Position numbers and translations under genes: made by a program | DNA from: Candidatus Wallbacteria bacterium | Lineage (GTDB): Bacteria > Muiribacteriota > JAQTZZ01 | Length of the DNA: 64,000 bases | Direction of reading: 5' to 3' | NCBI GenBank assembly: GCA_028687545.1 | Contig: JAQTZZ010000008.1 | Location: 1 to 64,000, forward strand | Shown here: positions 16,409 through 24,427 of the stretch, piece after piece | Numbering within the stretch: position 1 is the first letter of the stretch | Layout: each line of letters starts with the position of its first letter | Notes under the pieces: generated by a model | What the model saw: only the letters and a program-made list of their open reading frames with translations | The model's database searches: none | What the model was told of the DNA's origin: nothing

Positions 16409-16532
16409 AAGGCTGTTCAAAAATGTCCAGATGCTAGGCCCACGAATCCGCGCAAAGCGAGACATACTTAATCGTATGTTGAGCTGCGCAGGATGAGTGG
16501 AACAACGCAGATGGACTTTTTTCAACAGCCTT
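16409..16532. repeat. 124-bp imperfect palindromic repeat element (MITE-like long hairpin)
   Basis: The ends are inverted copies: AAGGCTGTTCAAAAATGTCCA on the left (first 20 bases shown by position 16409-16428) and its near-complement at 16512-16532, ending CAACAGCCTT. The centre holds a second palindrome ACATAC-TTAATC-GTATGT (16472-16489 region). It sits between two convergent genes and includes the stop codon of the minus-strand gene. It could act as a bidirectional terminator. From memory, similar hairpins are dispersed in Desulfo-/Geobacter-like genomes. Confidence 0.75.
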
Positions 16533-18180
16533 AATATCTTCTCTGTGATTCAGGCACATACCACTTAGTCAGATTGTAAAAAATCTCTGATCCGTTTTCA
16601 TGGATCCCGTGGATGCGCTTGTTGACAACAGTAATGTCTTCAGTGAAAAACAGGAATGTCACAGGCTGATCAGCATACAGCAGTCTCTGGAATTTGTGGT
16701 AAATTTCCGCCCGCTCTGAAGGATCAATGGTCCGGCGGGCAAGTTCAAGCAGTTTATCTGTCTCAGGGTTATTATATGAAAAAAAGTTGTAGCCCACTTT
16801 TTTCTTCCCGGTATCCGGTATCTGTGAAGAATGCCACAACATAAAGGGATCAGGGTCGATCGAAAGGTCCCAGCCAAGGATTATTGCATCGAATTTTTTT
16901 GAAAGTCCTTTGTCCAGCAGTACACTCCATTCATCGAACTGAAGATTCACCTTGACTCCGACCGCTTCCCAGGCATCCTTCAGCACTTTAGCCACCAGCT
17001 GCCTGATCGCATTGCCGTGGGTCGCCACCAGATCGAATTCAAATTTCTTCCCTCCGTTTTCCAGCACTCCGTCCTTGTCGGTATCGACCCATCCGGCCGC
17101 TTTCAGAAGTTTCCTGGCTTCATCCTGAGAAAATGCCATCACCTCCATGCTTTTGTCATAATCATCTGAGGTGATCAGGAAAGATCCGTTGCACTCTTTA
17201 CCGTAACCCTGAAGAACATCGCTGATAATTCCCTGACGGTTGACGGCCATGGTCAAGGCTCGTCTGACGTTCCTGTCTGCAAAGAGCGGGTTAAGCAGGT
17301 TGTATTCCACGAAAAGGAACATCCGATTCAGGGATTTGTAGACATTGAAATTTTCTTTGAACGCAGGAGTGTCCCCCTGCTTTACCAGTTGATCCGGATT
17401 TAACCGCAAAAGATCCACTTCGCCTTTTAAAAGGGAGAGAAAAGACATCGAAGCATCTGGGATAATCCGGTATGTATAACCATCGAGACAGGGACGTCCG
17501 TTGAAATATTTTCTGTTGCTTTCCAGAACGATCTGCTCATGCTGATCCCATTTGACAAACTTAAAAGGTCCGGTACCCACTAAAGGAGGTTCTTTTTTCA
17601 TGTCAGAGATTCCGTCCTCCTGGAAGATCTTTCTGGGGACTATGAAGCATCTCCAGGCAGAAAGAGCATAGGCAAACGGTTCCCTGTAAGTCACTTTCAC
17701 TCTATACTTATCCAGGATTTCAACAGACTGCACCGGCTCAAAATACGGTTTGAAAAAAGATTCGGAACTGTCTTTCATGATCATCTGATAAGTGAATAAA
17801 ACATCGTCTGCTGTGAATTCCGAGTTGTCGTGCCACAAAACATTCTTGCGCAGGTAAAACAGGATGGTCTGTCCGTCAGGGGAGAACTCCCAGCGTTCGG
17901 CTAGATCAGGCAGCAGTTCAAAATTTTCATTTTCTCTGACCAGTCCATTGAAAATCTTGCTCAGGATTCCGATGGAATAACCTTCGTTATAGGCCAGTGG
18001 ATTCAGCAATGGCGGGTTCACACCCATGGTTTCCACCAACATATCCCCATAAACCTGCCCGTTGTCCACGCGCTGGTTTGCAACATTGGAAGAAGTAGCG
18101 GTTCCGACATTCTTCGGGCCGGGCTGGCCGCAGCCACAGAGTAAGATGTTGATTAAAAATACTGAAATCAGGCTCTTCAA
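16531..18180 (-). CDS. Solute-binding lipoprotein, ABC family 5 (peptide/nickel type), orphan
   Basis: This 549-residue protein has a short lipoprotein signal with lipobox LCGC at about residues 15-18. The family 5 pattern follows: NPLAYNEGYSIGILSKIFNG, LAERWEFSPDGQTI, WHDNSEFTADDV and, late in the protein, DAIILGWDLSIDPDPFMLWHSS. Such proteins bind oligopeptides or metal complexes and deliver them to an ABC importer. No permease or ATPase gene is nearby. The gene starts at TTG with GGGGA four bases upstream. Two paralogs occur in this window, at 32398 and 62580. Ligand unknown. Confidence 0.93.
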   Translation of the reverse strand: MKSLISVFLINILLCGCGQPGPKNVGTATSSNVANQRVDNGQVYGDMLVETMGVNPPLLNPLAYNEGYSIGILSKIFNGLVRENENFELLPDLAERWEFSPDGQTILFYLRKNVLWHDNSEFTADDVLFTYQMIMKDSSESFFKPYFEPVQSVEILDKYRVKVTYREPFAYALSAWRCFIVPRKIFQEDGISDMKKEPPLVGTGPFKFVKWDQHEQIVLESNRKYFNGRPCLDGYTYRIIPDASMSFLSLLKGEVDLLRLNPDQLVKQGDTPAFKENFNVYKSLNRMFLFVEYNLLNPLFADRNVRRALTMAVNRQGIISDVLQGYGKECNGSFLITSDDYDKSMEVMAFSQDEARKLLKAAGWVDTDKDGVLENGGKKFEFDLVATHGNAIRQLVAKVLKDAWEAVGVKVNLQFDEWSVLLDKGLSKKFDAIILGWDLSIDPDPFMLWHSSQIPDTGKKKVGYNFFSYNNPETDKLLELARRTIDPSERAEIYHKFQRLLYADQPVTFLFFTEDITVVNKRIHGIHENGSEIFYNLTKWYVPESQRRY

Positions 18181-18383
18181 GTCTTCCCCATTGTTCGATA
18201 TCTGATTCTATCACAAAACTGCCGGGGATTAAAATGAGTTTTCCGATTCAGGTGTACCGGTATCAGAAGTGCAAAACTTCCTTTTTTCCCAGCTGATCAA
18301 AAAAGAATCTGATTCAGTTTGATTCAAAAAGTAATTATAGTTAATATGAATGGTAAGGAATAAATTCTTCAAACGGAGGAAAA

Positions 18384-18566
18384 ATGAAAAATGTTGAGAT
18401 GAAAGTGGATGGCGAGACCCTGACCATCACCATTGACCTGTCTAAAGATTTCGGTGCTTCCTCTTCAGGCAAAACCATAATAGTCGCCAGCTCTGAAGGG
18501 AATGTCACTGTTCCGGGCAGAGCCGAAAAAGTCGGTATCAATGTATACCGCTATCCGACGAGATAA
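18384..18566 (+). CDS. Conserved-looking small protein of 60 residues
   Basis: The reading frame starts at an ATG with a strong GGAGG ribosome-binding site. The product is a compact acidic protein with beta-strand character (MKVDGETLTITIDLSKDFG, then GKTIIVASSEGNV). There is no signal peptide or membrane helix. It resembles small uncharacterised proteins I recall with a similar DLSKxFGxSSSGKT core, but no function is known. The stop codon lies in the first copy of a 16-bp tandem duplication and a hairpin terminator follows 34 bases on. It is a single-gene transcript. Confidence 0.8.
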   Translation: MKNVEMKVDGETLTITIDLSKDFGASSSGKTIIVASSEGNVTVPGRAEKVGINVYRYPTR

Positions 18567-18587
18567 ATACTCGACGAGATAGATACT
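18556..18587. repeat. 16-bp tandem duplication at the small-gene stop codon
   Basis: CGACGAGATAAATACT (18556-18571) is followed at once by CGACGAGATAGATACT (18572-18587). One base differs. The first copy contains the stop codon TAA of the 60-residue gene, so the duplication extends the 3' untranslated region. Confidence 0.9.
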
Positions 18588-18599
18588 GGAAGTTTTAAA

Positions 18600-18628
18600 A
18601 TGGCGGTTTATACCGTCATTTTTTTTAT
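18600..18628 (+). terminator. Terminator between convergent small genes
   Basis: ATGGCGGT (18600-18607) pairs with ACCGTCAT (18612-18619) around the loop TTAT, with one G-T pair. A run of eight T follows. It ends the 60-residue gene, and the far end overlaps the stop of the small minus-strand reading frame. Confidence 0.88.
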
Positions 18629-18783
18629 TTAAGATAGGTTTCAAGAAGTTCGGTACTGAGGCTTGCAATCCAGTTTGAATCTGGATGAGGAATGGTTTCA
18701 GCCTTAAACCACTGCTGACTGTTTTTATCAAGCAGGTAATTGTTGATTATAACAGGTTCCGTGACTTTTTCTGCCCTTTCCAT
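18625..18783 (-). CDS. Possible small protein of 52 residues
   Basis: A short minus-strand frame begins at ATG 18783, eight bases after a GGAG ribosome-binding site, and ends with TAA overlapping the T-run of the terminator. The product is hydrophilic, with PVIINNYLLDKNSQQWFKAE and a C-terminal helix ending ELLETYLK. An in-frame upstream ATG at 18804 would add seven residues. No family was recognised. Support is the ribosome-binding site, the sensible composition and the convergent terminator; it may still be spurious. Confidence 0.5.
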   Translation of the reverse strand: MERAEKVTEPVIINNYLLDKNSQQWFKAETIPHPDSNWIASLSTELLETYLK

Positions 18784-18864
18784 GGCAATTTCTCCTTCGA
18801 TCATGTTTACTCACAAATTTAATACTACCCGATTTTTCCACTGATGCAAGAATAATTTTTCGGA

Positions 18865-18899
18865 TTGAAAAACTCACTCAAAAGGTGTATTGATATAAT
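18865..18899 (+). promoter_or_regulatory. Promoter of the first helix-hairpin-helix gene
   Basis: TTGAAA (18865-18870) is 17 bp from TATTGA (18888-18893), which runs directly into a perfect TATAAT (18894-18899). Either may serve as the -10 element. The start codon lies 28 bases beyond. Confidence 0.45.
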
Positions 18900-18927
18900 T
18901 AAAATCATTTAACCACTGGAGGCAGGC

Positions 18928-19629
18928 ATGAATATAAGAAAATTCCTTGCAGTGATGGCGATTATTTTTATCAGCGATAACCTTTCCGCAACCGGTCCTT
19001 CTAATCAGGAGGACACTGCTGAGGCACCGATTACAATCATCGAATCCGAGTCTCAGCCTGTCACTGTAGAATCCATCTTATCCAGTACTGTCTCTAGTGC
19101 TTTAATTACCGATACCTCTTCAGTGAGCGCTCCGGAACAGACTGTTTCCGCCACAATTCTGAGCAGTTCTGAAATCCAGCCGGTTCCTTCCACTGCAGAA
19201 GTTACATGCGCATCTACAGTCGAGGCTTTGACCAATAGAACAGTCAAAGTCAACATCAATACCGCTCAACTCACTGATCTCTGCCGACTGCCGGGTGTTG
19301 ATCCTGTTCTAGCCGCGGCGATCATCGATTACCGCACCGGTAACGGTAACTTTCTCACCCTGGATGACCTGCTCAGCGTGAAAAGAATCAATAAAGACAA
19401 TTTTCTCAAATTCCGCAAGTTAATCACGCTCAGCGACCTGGACCTGGAAATCAAAATAAAAGTCGTGTCTCTCACCATTGAAGAGATGATTTTCCTGGGT
19501 GTAAATCCTGATGAAGCCAAAAGAGTGGTCTCTCATTTCAGGAAAGCAAGGAGAGACATCAGCAATTCAGAACTGGGAAGAAAATTCCCGTCAGTGCTGG
19601 AAAAACTCAGTCCGTATTTAGTGCCCTGA
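18928..19629 (+). CDS. Secreted protein with ComEA-type helix-hairpin-helix domain, paralog A
   Basis: This 233-residue protein has a Sec-type signal (about 1-22), a Ser/Thr/Val-rich linker of about 85 residues, and then a helix-hairpin-helix domain starting VKVNINTAQLTDLCRLPGVD. In ComEA that domain binds DNA. A further region of about 70 residues ends GRKFPSVLEKLSPYLVP. The same C-terminal region, including the terminal LVP, occurs in the protein at 22959-23633. The pair therefore define an architecture beyond ComEA. A GGAGG site precedes the ATG. A periplasmic or surface role in DNA binding is inferred from the domain only. Confidence 0.82.
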   Translation: MNIRKFLAVMAIIFISDNLSATGPSNQEDTAEAPITIIESESQPVTVESILSSTVSSALITDTSSVSAPEQTVSATILSSSEIQPVPSTAEVTCASTVEALTNRTVKVNINTAQLTDLCRLPGVDPVLAAAIIDYRTGNGNFLTLDDLLSVKRINKDNFLKFRKLITLSDLDLEIKIKVVSLTIEEMIFLGVNPDEAKRVVSHFRKARRDISNSELGRKFPSVLEKLSPYLVP

Positions 19630-19996
19630 TCAGATTCACAAAAGGCAGATCCGCAGGAGTGAAGTCATAGTCTTTCATTTCCTGTGGAAGCACCCAGCGC
19701 AGATCATTATGGACGACCGGTACAAATTCACCGATGAACGAAATTACTCTGTAAGCAAGCAGCCTGATGTCGCCGTATCCATATCTGTAAACGCTTTCGC
19801 CGAAGAAATCCCCGATCACCGACCTGATCCCGAATTCCTCGAATAATTCTCTTGCAAGACATTCCTGATGGCTCTCCCCTGTCTCAAGTTTGCCTCCAGG
19901 GAATTCCCACTTGCCTGACATGTTTTCTCCGGGAGCTCTTCGCGCTATCAGATATTTTCCATCTTTTTCAATGATCGCAGCCAGCACTGTTTTCAT
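19607..19996 (-). CDS. NUDIX hydrolase, MutT-like (8-oxo-dGTP or related)
   Basis: This is a 129-residue single-domain protein. The NUDIX box is intact: G-KLETG-E, then REL-FEEFGI (about residues 36-58), which coordinates the catalytic metal. The opening VLAAIIEKDGKYLIARRAPG and the mid-protein KWEFPGGK are typical of MutT/NUDT1-like enzymes that sanitise oxidised nucleotides. The 3' end overlaps the convergent helix-hairpin-helix gene by 23 bases. The exact substrate cannot be told from sequence. Confidence 0.9.
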   Translation of the reverse strand: MKTVLAAIIEKDGKYLIARRAPGENMSGKWEFPGGKLETGESHQECLARELFEEFGIRSVIGDFFGESVYRYGYGDIRLLAYRVISFIGEFVPVVHNDLRWVLPQEMKDYDFTPADLPFVNLIRALNTD

Positions 19997-20065
19997 CTGC
20001 TTCCTCCCGCACTTTCCGGCTTTTACCGGTCAGAAAAAACTTAATTTAATATACCATAGGGATAC

Positions 20066-20093
20066 TTGCAAAACACAAATTTCAGTATAAAAT
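20066..20093 (+). promoter_or_regulatory. Possible promoter of the STAS-domain gene
   Basis: TTGCAA (20066-20071) and TAAAAT (20088-20093) are 16 bp apart. The start codon follows 30 bases later, with no clear ribosome-binding site. Confidence 0.4.
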
Positions 20094-20123
20094 GAAATAA
20101 GAGTTTTACAACAGGCGCTTCTA

Positions 20124-20489
20124 ATGAACATTGAAACCAAAATTCTGAACGAAGTTACTGTGATCAAGCTGATCGCGGATGAGATCACCCCTGGCGATGA
20201 AAAAACACTCCGCCAGAGTTTTGATCATTTCGCTGAACAGGGCCTGAAAAAGCTGGTCCTGAATCTGGAAAATCTCAGTTACCTGAACAGCTCAATTCTA
20301 GGATTGATTATTGGATTTTCCAAGAAAATAGTCGAGAACGGCGGAGAGCTGATCATCTGCAACCCAACCAACTTCGTAAAGAGAATACTGCACATCACTC
20401 AAATCGAAGATTTCATCGGCATTTATGGAAACGAGAGCGACGCGGTCAAAAACTGCCTGTTGTATGACATACCTGTCAAATTGAAATAA
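20124..20489 (+). CDS. STAS-domain protein, anti-sigma factor antagonist type
   Basis: This 121-residue protein is a single STAS domain. It opens NIETKILNEVTVIKLIADEI, has the conserved strand KKLVLNLENLSYLNSSILGL and a C-terminal helix. In SpoIIAA-type proteins a serine in the DS(S/T)G loop is phosphorylated by an anti-sigma kinase; here the loop reads LNSSILGL, so phosphorylatable serines are present. No partner kinase or sigma factor lies nearby. It could equally be part of another partner-switching module. It converges on the MBL RNase gene with only one base between stops. Confidence 0.87.
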   Translation: MNIETKILNEVTVIKLIADEITPGDEKTLRQSFDHFAEQGLKKLVLNLENLSYLNSSILGLIIGFSKKIVENGGELIICNPTNFVKRILHITQIEDFIGIYGNESDAVKNCLLYDIPVKLK

Positions 20490-20490
20490 C

Positions 20491-21885
20491 CTACAGAAGC
20501 CTCATGATTTCCCTGTGAGCAGGAATCAGGCAATTCCACCCGAACTTGTTTTTCACAGCCTCTGAAAGACCGGCCAGGCCGTCCTGTTCACCGTGAACCA
20601 GAATCAGCTGGGGTTGATTCCTGAAATTAGATAGCCACTGAATTATCTCAATCTGATCTGCATGGGCGGACAGAGTAGGAAGAAAATGTACCTGCGCGTT
20701 TACAACCACTTCTTCACGCATGATTTTGACTGTTTTTGCGCCGCCCTGAAGGCTGCGTCCCAGGGTTCCTTCTGCTTGATATCCTGTTAACAGGATATGG
20801 GCATTCTTCCGCCAGAGATTGTGTTTGAGATGATGCAGCACCCTGCCTGCTTCGCACATGCCGCTTGCGGACATCACCACATTCCCGGCCTGGATTTCAT
20901 TGAGTTTTTTTGACTCTTCAACTGAGTCCACCAGGTGCAACCCTGGAAAGTCCAGCGGATCTTCGAATTTCAACCTTCTCAGATATTCTTCATCATAACA
21001 TTCGGAAAGCGCACGGCGGTATACCTCTGTCACTTTTTTAGCCATCGGCGAGTCGATGAAGAAATTCAGATCCCCGATTTCATGCCTCTCGATCAGGTCG
21101 CGGAAACAGTAAAGCAGTTCCTGTGTCCTGCCGATGGCAAAGGCCGGGATGATCAGGTTGCCTTTCTGGAGATTCACATCTCTGAATATCTCCAGCAGCT
21201 TTTTCTCGGTATCGTCTATACTTTCATGCACCCTGTTCCCGTATGTAGCTTCGCAGAAAACATAATCCGCTTGAGGAACGATTTCAGGGTCGCGGATGAT
21301 CGGCTGGTTTTTCCGGCCCAGATCGCCTGAAAACAGGATTGAAGTTGTTTTGCCGGCATGTTTGACTGTCAGGCAGATCATTGCAGAACCAAGAATATGC
21401 CCTGCATCCAGAAGCTGAAAGCTGAAAACTTTGTTCAGGAAAGTTTCCTGATGATACTTTACAGGTACAAAATATGAAAGCGCTTTATCAGCATCTTCCA
21501 GGGTGTAAAGTGGTTCGACAGGACCCAGACCTTTCCGTTCGTTCTTCTTGGTCCTCCAGGCTGCTTCCTGTTCCTGGATCTGCCCGGAATCCCGGAGAGT
21601 GATCTCTGCCAGCTGAGCTGTAGCCTGGTGGCAATAGATTTTTCCCTGGAAACCGCTTTTCACGATCAGGGGGATCCTTCCGCAGTGGTCGATGTGCGTA
21701 TGGGTTAAGATCAGACCATCCACTGAAGAAAGTTCGACCCCCAGCGGTTCCATGTTGCGGTAGAAAAGTTCTTTTTTTCCCTGGAACATTCCGCAGTCCA
21801 CCAGCAATTTCAGTCCCTCAGCCTCGACCAGATAGCACGATCCGGTTACAGTGCCCGCACCACCGAGAAAGGTAATATTGATCAT
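20491..21885 (-). CDS. Metallo-beta-lactamase/beta-CASP ribonuclease
   Basis: This 464-residue protein has the metallo-beta-lactamase metal-binding motif LTHTHIDHCG (about 55), a second histidine in LDAGHILGSA, an aspartate in ILFSGDLG, and beta-CASP motifs SASGMCEAG, LSAHADQ and LVHGEQDG. This is the set found in the YSH1/CPSF73-like RNases of bacteria and archaea, which cut or trim RNA. The ATG at 21885 is chosen over 21897 because GAGGTG stands five bases upstream and the family starts MINITFLGGAGTVTGS. It is a lone gene. RNA rather than DNA as substrate is inferred from the family. Confidence 0.92.
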   Translation of the reverse strand: MINITFLGGAGTVTGSCYLVEAEGLKLLVDCGMFQGKKELFYRNMEPLGVELSSVDGLILTHTHIDHCGRIPLIVKSGFQGKIYCHQATAQLAEITLRDSGQIQEQEAAWRTKKNERKGLGPVEPLYTLEDADKALSYFVPVKYHQETFLNKVFSFQLLDAGHILGSAMICLTVKHAGKTTSILFSGDLGRKNQPIIRDPEIVPQADYVFCEATYGNRVHESIDDTEKKLLEIFRDVNLQKGNLIIPAFAIGRTQELLYCFRDLIERHEIGDLNFFIDSPMAKKVTEVYRRALSECYDEEYLRRLKFEDPLDFPGLHLVDSVEESKKLNEIQAGNVVMSASGMCEAGRVLHHLKHNLWRKNAHILLTGYQAEGTLGRSLQGGAKTVKIMREEVVVNAQVHFLPTLSAHADQIEIIQWLSNFRNQPQLILVHGEQDGLAGLSEAVKNKFGWNCLIPAHREIMRLL

Positions 21886-21953
21886 TCTGCACCTCATGAT
21901 TCTGGATATATTTCATGATAACACAGGATTCCAGAAATGCCGCAAATTGTCTC

Positions 21954-21981
21954 TTGCATTGCAGGCGAATCCAAATATAAT
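21954..21981 (+). promoter_or_regulatory. Promoter of the papain-like secreted protein gene
   Basis: TTGCAT (21954-21959) and a perfect TATAAT (21976-21981) are 16 bp apart. The gene starts 64 bases downstream. Confidence 0.55.
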
Positions 21982-22044
21982 TGGCCTATAGAAACCGGTA
22001 AGAAGAATCAATCTCTATTGAGTTTCAATTATCAGGAGGAGTAA

Positions 22045-22887
22045 ATGTCGAGACTGCTGTGCGCGCTGATTCTTGTTTTAATGGTCTGTCTTCAGGCTGG
22101 TGAAGTCCCTGGATTCAATATTTTAAGGGATACGCCTTCTTTTCCCAATTTCACTCTTTCAGAGATGAAAATCTGGAGCATAGCGGAAAAAATTGCGAAA
22201 ACAGGCCCGACTGATGTCAGATACTTTGAATCCGAACTTAAGAACATGTTCAAGAATTTTCCCGCAACCTATTTCAAAACAAACTGCCCGGATAAATTCA
22301 ACCTTCCAGGAGCCGGAAATTCCATCTCAGATCCACAGAAAAGCGCTATCCTCGAATCAATGGGCTACGCACATTGCTGGGGAATGGCCTATGTCACGAA
22401 AATGTTCTTCGAACACGCCACTTTCAGCGGCCGCAGGATCCCGCGAGAACAGGATCTCCAGAGCATCATCGACGATGTAACAGACGGATATGATAAAAAC
22501 GTTCCGGCAGCCTCTTTGCACGCTCTTTCCCTGTCCAATGAAGGTGAACTTAAAAAGTCAGTCGCTTACTGGCAGTCCAGACTGCTCTTCAATCCCCTCA
22601 ACCTGCCGATGCTTTTCAATGGTAATCCGGAACGCGAATTTGGAAAAATTGAATCCAGCGTCAACAGTCAACGGCTTACTCTGATCCAGATCCGTAAATC
22701 GATCAAATGGATGCATGTGATTCTGGCATACAAAACAGAACAGATCGAAAATGGTGATACCTTGATCCATGTTTATGATTCCAATTATCCGAATTCTGAT
22801 CAGAACATTCTCACATACTGTCGTGGAGAGCAGAAATTCGTATCAGCCCAATACGGAGATGTGAACGCCAATTTTCTGGATAACTGA
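22045..22887 (+). CDS. Secreted protein, possible papain-fold cysteine hydrolase
   Basis: This 280-residue protein has a Sec signal (about 1-19) and no named domain I can assign with certainty. It contains GYAHCWGMAYV (Cys111), WMHVILAYKT (His224) and IHVYDSNYP (Asp245/Asn247). This order and spacing, with Cys at the start of a helix, then His before a strand, then Asp/Asn after a strand, is that of papain-like enzymes. In several uncharacterised bacterial proteins the C-x-GM, HxV and YDxNxP motifs recur. Enzyme activity is an inference. A GGAGG site precedes the ATG. Confidence 0.7.
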   Translation: MSRLLCALILVLMVCLQAGEVPGFNILRDTPSFPNFTLSEMKIWSIAEKIAKTGPTDVRYFESELKNMFKNFPATYFKTNCPDKFNLPGAGNSISDPQKSAILESMGYAHCWGMAYVTKMFFEHATFSGRRIPREQDLQSIIDDVTDGYDKNVPAASLHALSLSNEGELKKSVAYWQSRLLFNPLNLPMLFNGNPEREFGKIESSVNSQRLTLIQIRKSIKWMHVILAYKTEQIENGDTLIHVYDSNYPNSDQNILTYCRGEQKFVSAQYGDVNANFLDN

Positions 22888-22905
22888 AGCACAAACAGAA
22901 TCAAC

Positions 22906-22937
22906 AAAAAAGGGGTTGTCTAAAAAGACAGCCCCTT
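22906..22937 (-). terminator. Rho-independent terminator for the second helix-hairpin-helix gene
   Basis: AAGGGGTTGTCT (22910-22921) pairs with AGACAGCCCCTT (22926-22937), with one G-T pair and a loop of four A. Read on the minus strand, the stem is followed by six T. It is 22 bases past the minus-strand stop and may also slow the convergent plus-strand transcript. Confidence 0.88.
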
Positions 22938-22958
22938 CAAAAAGGTTTAAAGTTCAAG

Positions 22959-23633
22959 TTAAGGGACGAGATATCCCTTGATTTTCTCGGCCACTGCCGG
23001 AAAATCCTTTTCGAGCATCTCAATGCTGAACTCCTTCTTATCTTTCTGGGTCTTCTTGATTTCTTTCACGACTTTAACAGCGTCCGCATCGGCAACGCCG
23101 AGGGTGGAAAGGTCAAACTTGGTAAGTCTGCTGGCTTTAATTCTGATCTCTTTATCATTGTCATCAATGGCGAGATAATTCACCAGAGAGTCGTATTTTC
23201 TCACTCCAACCAGAGGCTTCAGGTCTTCGAGTTTGGCGAAATTTCCCTTCTTTACCCTGTAAGCCACAATCTTCTTGGCAGCTGTTTTGGAAAGAATTTT
23301 GGCCAGTTGCTCTTCAGTGGCTGTGTTAACATTGACTTTGCACAGCTTGTCTGAAGCCGGGGCTACTGGAGCCACTGGAATTGCAGGGATCTGCAGGGTT
23401 GGAGCCGCTGGGGTTTCGGCGGGCTGGGCAACCGGTGTCGCCGCAGGAGTCACGGGGGCAGCAGGAGTTTCTACGGCCGGGGTTGCAGGAGCAGCAGGTG
23501 TGGCCGGGGCCGGGACAGCCGGAGTAACAGCTTCAGCAGTGGCAGTCGGGGTAGCAGGGGCTGCGGTTTCTTCTGTGGCCAGAAGCGGCAGGGAAATTAC
23601 GAACAGCATCAGCATCATTGCGAAAAGTTTCAT
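22959..23633 (-). CDS. Secreted protein with ComEA-type helix-hairpin-helix domain, paralog B
   Basis: This 224-residue protein has a signal peptide (about 1-19, ending PLLA) followed by about 75 residues of almost pure Ala/Pro/Thr/Val. The helix-hairpin-helix domain starts CKVNVNTATEEQLAKIL (about 97). A C-terminal region ends EKDFPAVAEKIKGYLVP. Sequence and order match the protein at 18928-19629, including the EI(R/K)IK strand after the domain and the terminal LVP. The low-complexity linker probably spans the periplasm or envelope. It has its own terminator. A DNA-binding envelope role is inferred. Confidence 0.85.
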   Translation of the reverse strand: MKLFAMMLMLFVISLPLLATEETAAPATPTATAEAVTPAVPAPATPAAPATPAVETPAAPVTPAATPVAQPAETPAAPTLQIPAIPVAPVAPASDKLCKVNVNTATEEQLAKILSKTAAKKIVAYRVKKGNFAKLEDLKPLVGVRKYDSLVNYLAIDDNDKEIRIKASRLTKFDLSTLGVADADAVKVVKEIKKTQKDKKEFSIEMLEKDFPAVAEKIKGYLVP

Positions 23634-23762
23634 GTTTTTCCTCCTGGAATTTTATGTACCGAATTCTTGTTTGTTTCCTAAATTCCGCAATCCCACCTTC
23701 CTTCAACACAATGTTCAAGAATCATTCCATATTTAACACCTGAGAAAATTAAAAAGCAAGTT

Positions 23763-23791
23763 TTGGAATCATGGTGTACTTCTGATACACT
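23763..23791 (+). promoter_or_regulatory. Promoter of the TPR-ygiQ pair
   Basis: TTGGAA (23763-23768) and TACACT (23786-23791) are 17 bp apart. The TPR gene starts 27 bases further on, with GGAG seven bases before its ATG. Confidence 0.45.
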
Positions 23792-23818
23792 GATCACAAA
23801 TCATATTCGGAGCTGCAA

Positions 23819-24424
23819 ATGGACTTCAAAGCTTATCTTCCGCTGGTCATCTTTTTATTTGTTGTCACTGCTTTTAACCTCTCGGCAGTGGAAAAATTCA
23901 AACAGATGGATGCCCTGTCCTACTATGATACTGCCATGGCTTATCAGGAAAAAAACAAACTGGACAAGGCAATGGCAAACCTGGACCGGGCCATCGAAAT
24001 CGACCCTGGACTTACCAAAGCCTGGTTCGCCCGCGGCAGCGTGCAGTTCAAACGCTGCGAGTATGAAAAGGCCTGCCAGGATTTCAGCAAAGCCATTCAG
24101 CTTGATCCGAAATTGATCGAAGCTTATTACAACAGAGGCATGATTTACGATGAACTGAAAAAGTACGATCTGGCGATCAAGGACTATACTGTAGCCATCG
24201 GCCTTGACTCGAAATACCCGGAACTCTGGAATAACCGCGGGGTGGCCTATTTCTGCAGCCAGCAATACGAGAAAGCAGCCGAGGATTACAGCATGGCCAT
24301 CCATCTCAATCCAGGCTACACTTCTGCTTACAAGAATCGAGCACTGGCTTATCTCAGGCTGGGTATGAAGGAAATGGCAGTCAAGGATTACAGGAAATAC
24401 AAAGCCCTGATCGGTATTAAATAG
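23819..24424 (+). CDS. Tetratricopeptide-repeat protein with N-terminal membrane anchor or signal
   Basis: This 201-residue protein begins with a hydrophobic segment (about 5-22, LPLVIFLFVVTAFNLSA). It then carries about five tetratricopeptide repeats; the units include AMANLDRAIEIDPGLTKAWF, YEKACQDFSKAIQLDPKLIE and YEKAAEDYSMAIHLNPGYTS. These repeats form a superhelical scaffold for protein binding. The protein is therefore probably periplasmic or membrane-tethered. It is three bases upstream of the radical SAM gene and likely co-transcribed with it, though no functional link is evident. Confidence 0.87.
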   Translation: MDFKAYLPLVIFLFVVTAFNLSAVEKFKQMDALSYYDTAMAYQEKNKLDKAMANLDRAIEIDPGLTKAWFARGSVQFKRCEYEKACQDFSKAIQLDPKLIEAYYNRGMIYDELKKYDLAIKDYTVAIGLDSKYPELWNNRGVAYFCSQQYEKAAEDYSMAIHLNPGYTSAYKNRALAYLRLGMKEMAVKDYRKYKALIGIK

Positions 24425-24427
24425 TCG

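Noticed and set aside
23275-23736. 153-residue plus-strand Gly/Ala/Val-rich frame
   Set aside because: It is the reverse of the Ala/Pro-rich linker of the helix-hairpin-helix gene. Low complexity keeps all frames open.
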